Positions 25,652-36,500 of a DNA stretch of 64,000 nucleotides are shown here, piece by piece; the first letter of the stretch is position 1; every line of letters starts with the position of its first letter. The notes under the pieces were generated by a model, which worked only from the letters and a program-made list of their open reading frames with translations, had not been told where the DNA came from and ran no database searches. The DNA is from JAFEDN01 sp963818985. Lineage in GTDB: Bacteria; Pseudomonadota; Gammaproteobacteria; Coxiellales; Coxiellaceae. The stretch spans positions 310,001 to 374,000 of the forward strand of contig CAWFUJ010000010.1 in assembly GCA_963818985.1 (NCBI GenBank). Reading direction: 5' to 3'. The position numbers and the translations under genes are program-made.

Positions 25652-26668
25652 ATGAATATTACTACAATCGGGATTGATCTAGCAAAAAACGTATTTCAAC
25701 TACACGGCGTTGATGCCCAAGGCCAAAGCATTGTCCAGAAGAAAATCACTCGCAATAAACTACCCGAGTTTGTGGCCAATTTACCGCCTTGCTTAATTGG
25801 CTTAGAAGCCTGTGGTGGAGCTCATTACTGGGCCCGAAAATTCACTCAAATGGGTCATCAAGTCAAACTCATGAGCCCTCAATTTGTCAAACCCTACGTG
25901 AAATCCAATAAAAATGATGCCTTGGATGCACAAGCCATTTGTGAGGCAGTAACCCGCCCTAACATGAGATTTGTGGCGCCCAAAACTATTGAACAACAAG
26001 ATATCCAAAGCCTTCACCGCATTCGCAGCAGTTTCGTCAAGCAAAGGACGGCATTGATCAACCAGATTCGTGGATTATTAGCCGAATATGGCATTGTTAT
26101 TGCCCAAGGGATTACTTATGTTCGAAAAAAATTACCGGAGATTATTGAAGATGCCCATAATGATTTGAGCTGTTACGGATGGCAGCTTTTTAATGAATTA
26201 CTGACTACTTTACGAGATTTAGACGAAAAGGTAGATCATTATAACCAGCAGGTTGAAATCATTTGTAAAAATAATAAAACTTGCCAACGGCTCGTTCAGA
26301 TCGAGGGTATAGGGGCTTTGACGGCGACGGCTTTAATGGCTTCTATTGGTGATGCGCAGGTATTTAAAAATGGTCGGGAGATGTCGGCATTCATTGGTTT
26401 GGTACCCAAACAACATTCTTCCGGTGGTAAGACAAAGTTGTTAGGGATCAGTAAACGAGGTGACCGCTATTTGCGTTGTTTATTAATTCATGGCGCAAGA
26501 GCCGTGATTTCTCGTTCTAAAAATTTACCGAAGAAGAAAGCTCAATGGCTAGCTGACCTGATTGAAAGGAGAGGGAAAAATAGAGCGACCGTCGCTTTAG
26601 CCAATAAAAATGTACGAACGATGTGGGCTATGATGGCTCATGATGAATATTACTCTGCAGCGAAATAA
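25652..26668 (+). CDS. IS110/IS1111 transposase, copy 2
   Basis: 338 residues, identical to copy 1. D9, E52, D89 and D92 of the DEDD site and the C-terminal Tnp20 region are all present, so the gene appears functional. The upstream leader (GGAGGAA before ATG) is also identical, so this copy arose recently or was duplicated together with its host IS6 element. Confidence 0.92.
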   Translation: MNITTIGIDLAKNVFQLHGVDAQGQSIVQKKITRNKLPEFVANLPPCLIGLEACGGAHYWARKFTQMGHQVKLMSPQFVKPYVKSNKNDALDAQAICEAVTRPNMRFVAPKTIEQQDIQSLHRIRSSFVKQRTALINQIRGLLAEYGIVIAQGITYVRKKLPEIIEDAHNDLSCYGWQLFNELLTTLRDLDEKVDHYNQQVEIICKNNKTCQRLVQIEGIGALTATALMASIGDAQVFKNGREMSAFIGLVPKQHSSGGKTKLLGISKRGDRYLRCLLIHGARAVISRSKNLPKKKAQWLADLIERRGKNRATVALANKNVRTMWAMMAHDEYYSAAK

Positions 26669-26698
26669 TCGCTGTAAAATAGAGCTAATTCACAAAGG

Positions 26699-26924
26699 AG
26701 ATATTTAGAGTTCTAGCGAATTGCCAGTAAAATTAAGAAGAGATGGTGATCAGGTCACACTTGCTTTTTACAAAACCTGTTTTGCGACAAGGCTATTAAA
26801 AGCCGTGGTTGTGATGAGGAGTAGAAAGTACGCAGATTCCATCGGGGCTCAAGCAGTCACTGCTGACTGAGAAGCCGTATATATGTATGCAATCTCTCTG
26901 ATCTCATTTTTTCGAAATTTTGCT
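26699..26924 (+). ncRNA. putative bridge RNA / seekRNA of IS1111 copy 2
   Basis: Same sequence as in copy 1. Target-matching segments are TTTTGCGACA (26780-26789) and GGTTGTG (26807-26813). The real target at this site is GGTTGT/GTCGCAAATAA. Confidence 0.65.
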
Positions 26925-26948
26925 TGACAATAGGCAGGGACCATATAT

Positions 26949-27769
26949 GTCGCAAATAATTTAACTGGTTAATTTTTCCCCGATTGGGATTTCCCTGGGC
27001 GCAATCAGGCCGCTAACGCATAAAATTTCTCGAAGACCGGCAAGTTAGCCGCTTCACGATGCTGGCCTTTTCTCAGCATGTGATGCAATTCAATTCCGGC
27101 TAACGTCGCTTCGGCACTCTGAAAGGCCTTGAATCCCATCAGGGGATTCACTATTCGCTTAATCGCTCGATGATCCTGCTCAACCCGATTGTTGAGATAT
27201 TTGATTTGGCGAATCTCAAAAAATTGACCGCTCCACCTCAATAGAATTTCTAACTGGAGATTGATCGCTTCCAACCCGGCTCTGTTGGCTCCGCTTTTAT
27301 CAATGGTGACTTTGTCCGGTAATCCACTACAACCGATGGCTTTTTCCAGGAATTTTTCGGCGGCTTCACGATCCCGATTTTTTGACAACATAAAATCAAT
27401 CGTCTGGCCTTCTTTATCCACCGCGCGGTAAAGGTAATGCCATTCCCCTTTGACTTTAATATAAGTTTCATCCATTCGCCAACTCGATCCCACCGGTTTT
27501 TTATGACGTCGGCGGAAAGATTCTTCGAGTAAAGGAGCGTACTCAACCACCCAACGATTGATAGTCGCATGATCGACGGCAGAACCTCGCTCGGCCATCA
27601 GCTCTTCAATATTCCGGTAACTGAGTGCGTAAGCGACATACCATCGAACGGCCATTAAAATCATTTCTTTCCTGAAATGTTTCCATTTGAAGTTGATTTC
27701 CATCTCATTGGCTTCCTGCAAATTGGTTATATTTTGGCAAGTATAACCGAATCGCCCAGTTTTTGCGAC
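26949..27769 (-). mobile_element. IS6 family insertion sequence, copy B, interrupted at both ends
   Basis: The internal part equals copy A. The left repeat is cut by IS1111 copy 2 (tip at 25557-25562), and the right repeat by IS1111 copy 3 (tip AGAACC at 29156-29161). Joining GCGAC (27765-27769) to AGAACC restores the intact end seen at 20441-20451. The outer 8-bp flanks (CTAAAAAG and CTTAAGGG) are not identical. Confidence 0.85.
27005..27703 (-). CDS. IS6 family transposase, copy B
   Basis: 232 residues from ATG 27703, the same protein as copy A with an intact DDE triad (WRMDETYI, TIDKSGAN, NNRVEQDH). The gene itself is intact, but both terminal repeats that it would cut are interrupted by IS1111 insertions, so this copy should not be able to move itself as a normal IS6 unit. 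Confidence 0.92.
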   Translation of the reverse strand: MEINFKWKHFRKEMILMAVRWYVAYALSYRNIEELMAERGSAVDHATINRWVVEYAPLLEESFRRRHKKPVGSSWRMDETYIKVKGEWHYLYRAVDKEGQTIDFMLSKNRDREAAEKFLEKAIGCSGLPDKVTIDKSGANRAGLEAINLQLEILLRWSGQFFEIRQIKYLNNRVEQDHRAIKRIVNPLMGFKAFQSAEATLAGIELHHMLRKGQHREAANLPVFEKFYALAA

Positions 27770-27793
27770 ATATATGGTCCCTGCCTATTGTCA

Positions 27794-28019
27794 AGCAAAA
27801 TTTCGAAAAAATGAGATCAGAGAGATTGCATACATATATACGGCTTCTCAGTCAGCAGTGACTGCTTGAGCCCCGATGGAATCTGCGTACTTTCTACTCC
27901 TCATCACAACCACGGCTTTTAATAGCCTTGTCGCAAAACAGGTTTTGTAAAAAGCAAGTGTGACCTGATCACCATCTCTTCTTAATTTTACTGGCAATTC
28001 GCTAGAACTCTAAATATCT
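27794..28019 (-). ncRNA. putative bridge RNA / seekRNA of IS1111 copy 3
   Basis: Same guide-like segments as copy 1 (complements at 27929-27938 and 27905-27911). Here the left half of the target is GGTTCT, so the GGTTGTG guide has one mismatch, showing some tolerance. Confidence 0.65.
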
Positions 28020-28049
28020 CCTTTGTGAATTAGCTCTATTTTACAGCGA

Positions 28050-29066
28050 TTATTTCGCTGCAGAGTAATATTCATCATGAGCCATCATAGCCCACATCGT
28101 TCGTACATTTTTATTGGCTAAAGCGACGGTCGCTCTATTTTTCCCTCTCCTTTCAATCAGGTCAGCTAGCCATTGAGCTTTCTTCTTCGGTAAATTTTTA
28201 GAACGAGAAATCACGGCTCTTGCGCCATGAATTAATAAACAACGCAAATAGCGGTCACCTCGTTTACTGATCCCTAACAACTTTGTCTTACCACCGGAAG
28301 AATGTTGTTTGGGTACCAAACCAATGAATGCCGACATCTCCCGACCATTTTTAAATACCTGCGCATCACCAATAGAAGCCATTAAAGCCGTCGCCGTCAA
28401 AGCCCCTATACCCTCGATCTGAACGAGCCGTTGGCAAGTTTTATTATTTTTACAAATGATTTCAACCTGCTGGTTATAATGATCTACCTTTTCGTCTAAA
28501 TCTCGTAAAGTAGTCAGTAATTCATTAAAAAGCTGCCGTCCGTAACAGCTCAAATCATTATGGGCATCTTCAATAATCTCCGGTAATTTTTTTCGAACAT
28601 AAGTAATCCCTTGGGCAATAACAATGCCATATTCGGCTAATAATCCACGAATCTGGTTGATCAATGCCGTCCTTTGCTTGACGAAACTGCTGCGAATGCG
28701 GTGAAGGCTTTGGATATCTTGTTGTTCAATAGTTTTGGGCGCCACAAATCTCATGTTAGGGCGGGTTACTGCCTCACAAATGGCTTGTGCATCCAAGGCA
28801 TCATTTTTATTGGATTTCACGTAGGGTTTGACAAATTGAGGGCTCATGAGTTTGACTTGATGACCCATTTGAGTGAATTTTCGGGCCCAGTAATGAGCTC
28901 CACCACAGGCTTCTAAGCCAATTAAGCAAGGCGGTAAATTGGCCACAAACTCGGGTAGTTTATTGCGAGTGATTTTCTTCTGGACAATGCTTTGGCCTTG
29001 GGCATCAACGCCGTGTAGTTGAAATACGTTTTTTGCTAGATCAATCCCGATTGTAGTAATATTCAT
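28050..29066 (-). CDS. IS110/IS1111 transposase, copy 3
   Basis: 338 residues, differing from copies 1 and 2 by one residue (Trp to Arg in LSCYG[W/R]QLF, near residue 176). All DEDD residues and the C-terminal serine region are kept. Orientation is opposite to copies 1 and 2, as expected because its target is the oppositely oriented right repeat of the IS6 element. Confidence 0.92.
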   Translation of the reverse strand: MNITTIGIDLAKNVFQLHGVDAQGQSIVQKKITRNKLPEFVANLPPCLIGLEACGGAHYWARKFTQMGHQVKLMSPQFVKPYVKSNKNDALDAQAICEAVTRPNMRFVAPKTIEQQDIQSLHRIRSSFVKQRTALINQIRGLLAEYGIVIAQGITYVRKKLPEIIEDAHNDLSCYGRQLFNELLTTLRDLDEKVDHYNQQVEIICKNNKTCQRLVQIEGIGALTATALMASIGDAQVFKNGREMSAFIGLVPKQHSSGGKTKLLGISKRGDRYLRCLLIHGARAVISRSKNLPKKKAQWLADLIERRGKNRATVALANKNVRTMWAMMAHDEYYSAAK

Positions 29067-29161
29067 AGCTAGTTCCTCCGCTGATTGGAATGATTAAAAA
29101 ACATCATTCTGGCCCACTTCGAAGCCGGTTTAAAGGTGGCAGGGACCATTCCATTAGAACC

Positions 29162-30521
29162 CTTAAGGGTATTTTTAATGAAATTTCAAATTATGACCAA
29201 GGTTCCATTCCCAATATAGGATTAATTCCTTTACTTTTTAGTGAATCCCTAAAAACTCTTGATAAACAAAACACTTTAATAGATACAATGATTGCCAGCC
29301 CCAAGGAGGTGTGGGCAGTACGGCGAGATTCGGTTGTAGCCAAACCACAATCAGAAGTAGAAAGATCGAATGCTTTATTTTATAGCCAGTCCTCATAAAC
29401 CCTGGGGGACAGGGGCTACTCACAGAGAAAAATATAATAACCAATACCCACTACAGCAACCCTCCTTTAAATCTAGATCAGTCATCACTACTATGGAAAA
29501 CCCCTGGTCGCCAAAAAAATGAAACCGGCGCGTCTGAAGCTGATGCAAAAAATCACTAAACCGAGTCATGGCGCGGCAGAAACTATTCCTTCTGATCCCA
29601 AGAAGTCGTCATGACTAGATTAATCGTTAAACGAGGGAGGCATAAGGAGGGGGGATTCTTGGCTATTCTGACGACCTCATTTAACCGACTTCCCTTGCCC
29701 AGGCTTCAGAAAATTGGCTACTATGGTTTCATTCTATAAATGAATTTTTTATGAAAATGCATGATCGGTCACTGACTTGAACCGCCCTGCCTCCAGACTC
29801 ATTTTAGAATTGGAAAATACGGACTAATCGACAAAGAGACTGAGAGAGTATTTTCCAATACTAAAATAATGAAATGGATTCTCTCTCCTTTACAGAGACT
29901 TTATAAGAGCCGATAGTTTCGTTTGTTAAACTACAAAAATGTGGCCATTCAGTAATGCGGTTAGTTGCATCACGACCCACGGGCCACTATCTATCGCCGT
30001 AAAAGGCGTGCGGGTATGAGTCCAGCGCCTCATTAATCCCAGCCGTTTAATGGCCGAAATTTTCAATGGTGTAAACGGCTAAGCGTATCCCAACTACACC
30101 CTCTAGTTTTTTTCAGAGAGCTGAATAAACTGAGGAAGTAATTGTCGGTAATCGTTATCGTTAGAACAAAAGGGGATGCTGTGCAACATAGAAACAAAAT
30201 ATTGATAAGGCTCGATGTGATTAGCTTTGCAGACTTCTATCAGTGGATAAAGAATAGCGCCTGCTTTTGTACCTCGGGGACTTCCGGAAAATAACCAGTT
30301 TTTACGGCCAATGGCGAAAGGTCGGATGGCTATGTCTCTCGGTATTCATCACTATATCTCCTGGTGTTTAAAAAGAAATATAGCTTGAACAAAATATTTA
30401 TGATTTAAAAGATCTCATTAGCCGAACCTTTACATTAAATTGAGTATTTTTACGGATATCTAATTTTACCTCTCTTATTATAATGAGGGTTATAGCAATT
30501 TTTTTCGAAAGGAGGACAGTA
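29162..30521. other. 1.36-kb gene-poor region
   Basis: Begins with a 5'-truncated open frame (to 29398: FNEISNYDQGSIPNIGLIPLLF...) cut by the IS6 end and not recognised. Then short broken frames without family resemblance, and an IS66 transposase remnant at 30103-30338. The last 140 bases are AT-rich and probably hold the promoter of the giant gene. Confidence 0.45.
30103..30338 (-). pseudogene. IS66 family transposase, C-terminal remnant
   Basis: Minus-strand reading gives AIRPFAIGRKNWLFSGSPRG, then KAGAILYPLIEVCKANHIEPYQYF, the conserved end of IS66 TnpC transposases (IRPfalGRKNWLF...SLIETAK.NG.eP..Y). Nothing of the catalytic core upstream remains. GTAAACGGCTAAGCGTATCC at about 30070 may be the terminal repeat. 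Confidence 0.75.
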
Positions 30522-33500
30522 ATGAGAAAAGAGGATCATGGCTTTCTCATAAACAGAAGGAATATAATCGAAGTTTCTTTTAAATTCGATTTACCCAATC
30601 ATTTAGAAAGTAAAAGCAAGGAATTAGTTTCTCCCACAATGGATAACAAAATCCTGGAAGCTGCCGTTAAAAAATCATTAACAGTCCCCGATGACCATTT
30701 AGAGAATTTTTTATCGGCGTTTGGTGTTATTTTAATTCCGGTCAACCATGCAGAAAATAATAAGAAAATTATCAAAAAACAGTTACAGCGAATCGGAATA
30801 AATATTAAAGGTAACAAACCTCTACCGCAAAAAATAAGCGATTTTGCTCAATTCAAAATCAATCTCTGTGAAATAAAAAATAACGGAACCCAATGGATAA
30901 AATGTCCATTCAATAATCTGCTTTTTTATTTGTATAATAATTTGTACTTTATTTCGATAGAAGGTCATGATTATTTATTGACGCACTTAATAGATTCTTA
31001 TCAAACCGAACAGGCTTATGCTAATGAATTAATCCATTATATCACTCGCGAAGATATCATTTGTTATTATTTCCGATGGTTATTAGAAAAAAAGGAAGTC
31101 CTTCAGCTAGCGCAAGCAGTGGAAGATCTGCTTAAAAAATTACTACAGGCCTCTAGTGTGAAGGAATTACCTCAACAAAGTGAATTTTATTTTATAAAAG
31201 AAATTATACGCTTATCAGGAGTGACTGCAAAAGCTAATGAATTTGTCCTCATGAAAATCAAGGAAAGTGCCATAAAATGGTTACCTAAAATTGCTCAAGA
31301 GAGAGTGGATCACTATGTGCAACAGTGTGAATATAAATTTCGAGAATTGAATCAAGAAATTGAAGATACGAAAGAGCTGTTAGAAATCAAGAGCCAGCAA
31401 TGGGCGACCCAAAACGCAAAAAGATTTGAGAAGCATCTCACAGAAGCATTATCTATCTTCAGTGTTTTATCTTCAAAAATGATTCAACAGGTGTTTTTAT
31501 CAGCTAGTGATTTTCCTACTTTGATGGCGTTAATAAAAAAATACCACGACAGTTGGAAAAATATCAACTTTTTTCCTGCTATTGATCAATTTATCACTCT
31601 AAAAAGTTTAAGGACCTATTATGGTCATACAGCACAATTTGCTCGTTTGATGCAAACCATCAACACTATTTTTGCTGAACCTCAAATTTATATAGACCCT
31701 GGTGATTCACTGATTATGGTCATTAGAGGTGGCCATATCGTTTTAGATGAAGAGCTGCTGAGAAAAATAGGCTTAATGGGATGGTATTTCCAAAAAAATT
31801 GGCAGCAAACTCAACATATAAAATGCCTTAAAGTTCAAGCGTCAGGGATTCTGTATATCAACGGTAATTTCAACTTGCCGGGCATAACCCTTCAGTTAAG
31901 GGCTAAAAAGATCCATTTTGATGAAAGGCATTTGCTGATAGATACATCAGGACGTGATGCTAAATCATTGGAAGAAAAGACCGCTGCGAGTGGACGTTCT
32001 TATCGTATTTATATGAACCAAGCTTGTAGTATGCAAGGCGCAGATGGTGCTGATGGGCAGCGCGGAGAAGATGGAGGAAATATTATTATTGAAGCTAAAG
32101 AAAGTATCATTAATCTTGAGTCTCTAACAGTGCGAGCTCGCGGCGGTCATGGAGCTGATGGCCAGAATGGGGGTGATGGTGATGACGGCATGGGGGGAAA
32201 GGATGGTACTGATGCTAAGGCCGAAGATCGATCGAGTATCATTCACTATAAACCTCGCGCCTACTTTGAGCAAGGTAGTTCTGGAACTCCAGGTGAACGT
32301 GGAGGAAATGGAGGAGTTGCAGGGCAGGGTGGAGAAGGTGGGAGTCCAGGAGTCATTGGAGTTAAAGTAGGATATAATTTTTGTCTTATTAAAACAGATC
32401 ATAGTACGTGGTTAGCCGATGGTCGGCCTATCGACAGATCAGGAAAAGATGGTATTTCAGGTCGTCCAGGAAAAGGTGGGCAGGGTGGTTTGGGTGGCAA
32501 ACAGGGAGTAGATGATGGGTATCAGTGGCGCTTTTTCTCAGGCCTCTTGGGAAGCAGAACAGAACATCTTCGTGGACAATTAACCTACCAGCCTTATTCT
32601 TATTGGTTGGGTACAGGTCAACAACTTCTGTTACTCAAAAACGAATTGGATTATAGGAATCAACGTGCCACACCAGGAGAACGTGGCCAAGAAGGAAGAG
32701 CGATATTCGCGTTATCTAGCACGACAGAAAGAAAAAAAACGAGTAGTCATCAAAGATATCAAAAACAAAGAAATCCACTAGAGGAAGATAAAATCTCACG
32801 TGTAGATTCTTTTGGTATGCAAGATGAATATGAAGAAGAAAAATCAGCCTTACTAGGGTACGAAATTGATCAATTGACACAACGAGGTGTCTTGTTAACA
32901 AGCCAACGCGATACCATACGTAAACAAATGAGTTCTTTGGTGAAAATTGTTGAACGAGTCAATCAGCTTGCTAAAGAAGCTGTGAGTCAAGTGATGAGTC
33001 AGGTGAGTGATAGGAAAGCTGAGCAAGCAACGATATTACGTGATTATCGGTTTCCTAAAATGACCTATAAAACTCCTATTAAAACAAAGCAGAAAAAAAT
33101 ACCTGATATAAAAATACACGCAACAACAGAAAACCATTTTGTGTCTGATTTTCACCAATATAAAAAAAATCTGACTCATACTGAAGATCTCCAGCAATAT
33201 GCAGAAAGATATAAAGATTTTATCCTCAATGAATATCGTAAAAACAATAAAATAGAATTATTGGTACTCGTAGAAAGCCAATTAGAAGATTGGGATAGTA
33301 TTTTACGTAATGAGCATATTCCTCTACAAAGTAGAGTGAAATGGATAGGCCAATGTTACGATGCCCTAAAAAAGCTTTGCGCTGAAAAAAATATAATCAT
33401 GGTTCGGTATTCGTTTGAAAATTTATCTATGGATAGTGAAACGGTACGGTTGCTTAATGAAAACCCGATTTTATTAGCAGAGTTAGAGAAGATAGACATC

Positions 33501-36500
33501 TTTAAAAAATGTTCTTCGATACCTTTTGAATTAAGATCTTGCCCGTGTTGTAAACAAGTTACGTTATTAAATATTGAATTATTTGAAATAAAACAAAAAT
33601 CCGGTAAAGAAGCTCAAAATATTATCGATCGATTATTAGCTATCGTTAGAGACAAGGCCAAAAAACTCTGCATTGAAGAAATTGTTAGCGAAGAAAAAAT
33701 ATTAAAGATAGAAGATGCTAAACAGGCGATATCTTTAGCTATGGAAAATATATTAGATGAAATAGATGAAAAATTCATTCAACAATTGTCCGATGAAAAA
33801 GAAATGTGGGTTGCATTTCACTACTATGATAAGTTGAAAACATCCGTACAGTATGTTTTAAAAAATAGAACAGGCGATACGGATCTCAATGATATTAGAC
33901 TTGTTTATTTATACACCCTCATCCGGTGTCGACTCACTTCATTAACCAAAAAACCTCTACCGCCTTATTCAAAGGAAATTCGGAAGAATAAGAGAATCAT
34001 TATTGAATATTTACTAGATTTTCTGATTCAAGTTGTTAAAACGTCCACTCAAACAGAACTTTCCAATCCAGATATTCGTAAAACATTATTTTTGATTAGC
34101 AAGCTACCCTTGTCATTATCGGATATGGATGAAACTATGGACATTATGCGGAAAAATGGGTTTTTTGATAATGAAAGGCTTCAGCCATTGACGATGAAAA
34201 TTATAAGATCTTTCGAAGAAAATTTTTCCCATCATCAACAGAAAAGTAAAATAGATGAAATTTGCGATAAATTACAAGGTAACATTGACAGCCCAGAAAA
34301 TATCAAATTATCCTCTATATTTACAGAAGTAATAAAAATATTATCATTTTCTCCTAACAATTTAACTTACACGCAGAGACATGAGTATTATAATGTTTTT
34401 CTTAAGTTATTAAACGAAATTACACCACATAATGTCACTCAGAAAATAGATAATATTAAAAATAAGTTGAGCGATTTGAACAAGCAGGTTCAATTCATTA
34501 TTTGGAAAAACATTCCTTTCCAGAAAATACAAATATATTCCAATCAATATAATTCAATTTCTGATCAATTGCTCCGTAAAGAAAGTATGTTTAAATTGTT
34601 TGATTGGGTCATCAGAAAAAGTCTATTAGACTGGTTTTCACAGGACAGCAATCAAACAGTATTTTTACATTATTTGAAAGTATACAATTGTTTTTTGAGT
34701 CAAACATTAACTAAAGAAAGTGATGTGCTGAGAATTTATATCCACGGTTATCTCTTGCATCAGTGGCTCAACAGAAACGATTGCTGTATGCCGCCCGAAA
34801 TTTCTGCGGGTGTACAAGATATTTTTACAATAACTCGCCAGAATTTACATCACTATATCACTCAACTTATAATAAAAAAATACAATATCACTTATCCGTC
34901 AAGAAATGACGAAAAAGTTAAATCATTAAGCGATATCCTGTTCAAAGAACTTTGTTATCTAATTAACCGAATGGCTTTAATACAAGAAATAACCGGAGAA
35001 TCATTTAAATTTGATACTATCTTAAATTTAGAAAAGATCGTTGAACAATTGCCAAAAAATATCGAATTGTTCAATACCAGTAATCTTGACATAATGGAAA
35101 GAGAAATCAGCCATTATAACAATACCTTGATGGCTAACACCGCTAATCTATTAGTTAATTTTACTAAACAACAACAATCATTGATTGAACGTGAACATTG
35201 GCAAGAATGTTTTTTTAATTCATGTCAAACTCTTTTACCAGACGACAAACAATCTCATTTATTCTTGAAGAAAATTCAAGAATTCGTCCAAGTTGTTTAT
35301 AAGATTAGCGTATTGGAACTCTTCGTCATGAAAAGAGTGGAGTATCGATCCACATTTTTTTCAAGTATTACCGATCTGTTTTCAGAATACATAAATAGTA
35401 ACTCTACCGAGAGTAAAGATAAAAACCATGTAAATTTCACCAAAAAGATAGACCTAATCAAAGAAACACTAGTGAATCAAATAATGGTAGAACTTAAATT
35501 TAAAGTTCCAATCGGAGGGATGATCGATAAATTTAATGCAAGTGTTCTGTGGCTGATTAAACAATTACAACAAGAACCTTTAGATAATAAGATCATTGTT
35601 TATATGAAAAAAATCATGCTTTTAATTTCCTTGATCGATATTACTGAGCAAGAAACATTAAAATTATTGCTGTCACTGACGCAATTAAAAAATACTCTAT
35701 TAAATTCTCCATTCAATAACTTACTCAAAATAGTTGAACCAATCCGAAATGATTTAATACAGCAATTAATGCATCATCATGCCATTCATACAAAAGAAAA
35801 TGAAAAATTTCTTATCCACAGAATGTTACTGACGAGTGAAGTCAGTATATCCTGTTTGGAGCTTTTTTCCCAAATAAATAAACCCTCTTTTACATCAGTG
35901 ACAGGTAATCGTTGGTTAATTCACATTGTCTATCGTGATCTTCAAAAAGAATGTGATCTCTTATTAAAAACGACTCCAATATCAAAAATCATCGCATTTA
36001 AACAACACTTATCCTCTAGATTATCCTTAGTTCTATCGTCACAGGAACTTATTCTATTACGTCATTGGTTAGAACTAATAGACGATGCTCAATCATTAAA
36101 AACTATAGTAAACATGTTTAACATGATTTCGCCGAGTAATTGGCTATATTATATGCAAGAAAGTTTAGTCACCACTTATTATCAAAAATTTATCCAATAT
36201 GGTGGCGTCCCTAAAACTCGTTTACTCGATTTGTTTGGACAAACAAAAAAACCTATCGACTACGAAATAGATAATTTCATCGATTCTATTTTGTATTATT
36301 ATGATTCCAGCCAAACATACCAATCATCACCACAAGCTGAGTCAGAACATATCACAGATTTCATTTCTTCTCGCCTCCCAGGAAAACAGAAGGTAATTTC
36401 CGAGTTAGTTGAGATGTTTAAAACTATCATTTATTTTCGCTATTGCTTTCATCGAAATTTTGCGCATGCCGAATTTGAAGGAAATTTAGACTGTTGGTTT

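Larger units (their letters stand above)
25563..26948 (+). mobile_element. IS110 family (IS1111 group) insertion sequence, copy 2
   Basis: 1,386 bp with the same sub-terminal repeats as copy 1. Inserted in the left inverted repeat of IS6 copy B, at the same base and orientation as copy 1 in copy A. Confidence 0.85.
27770..29155 (-). mobile_element. IS110 family (IS1111 group) insertion sequence, copy 3
   Basis: 1,386 bp on the minus strand. Inserted in the right inverted repeat of IS6 copy B: flanks are GCGAC on one side and AGAACC on the other, i.e. GGTTCT/GTCGC in transposase orientation. Copies 2 and 3 therefore face each other across IS6 copy B. Confidence 0.85.
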
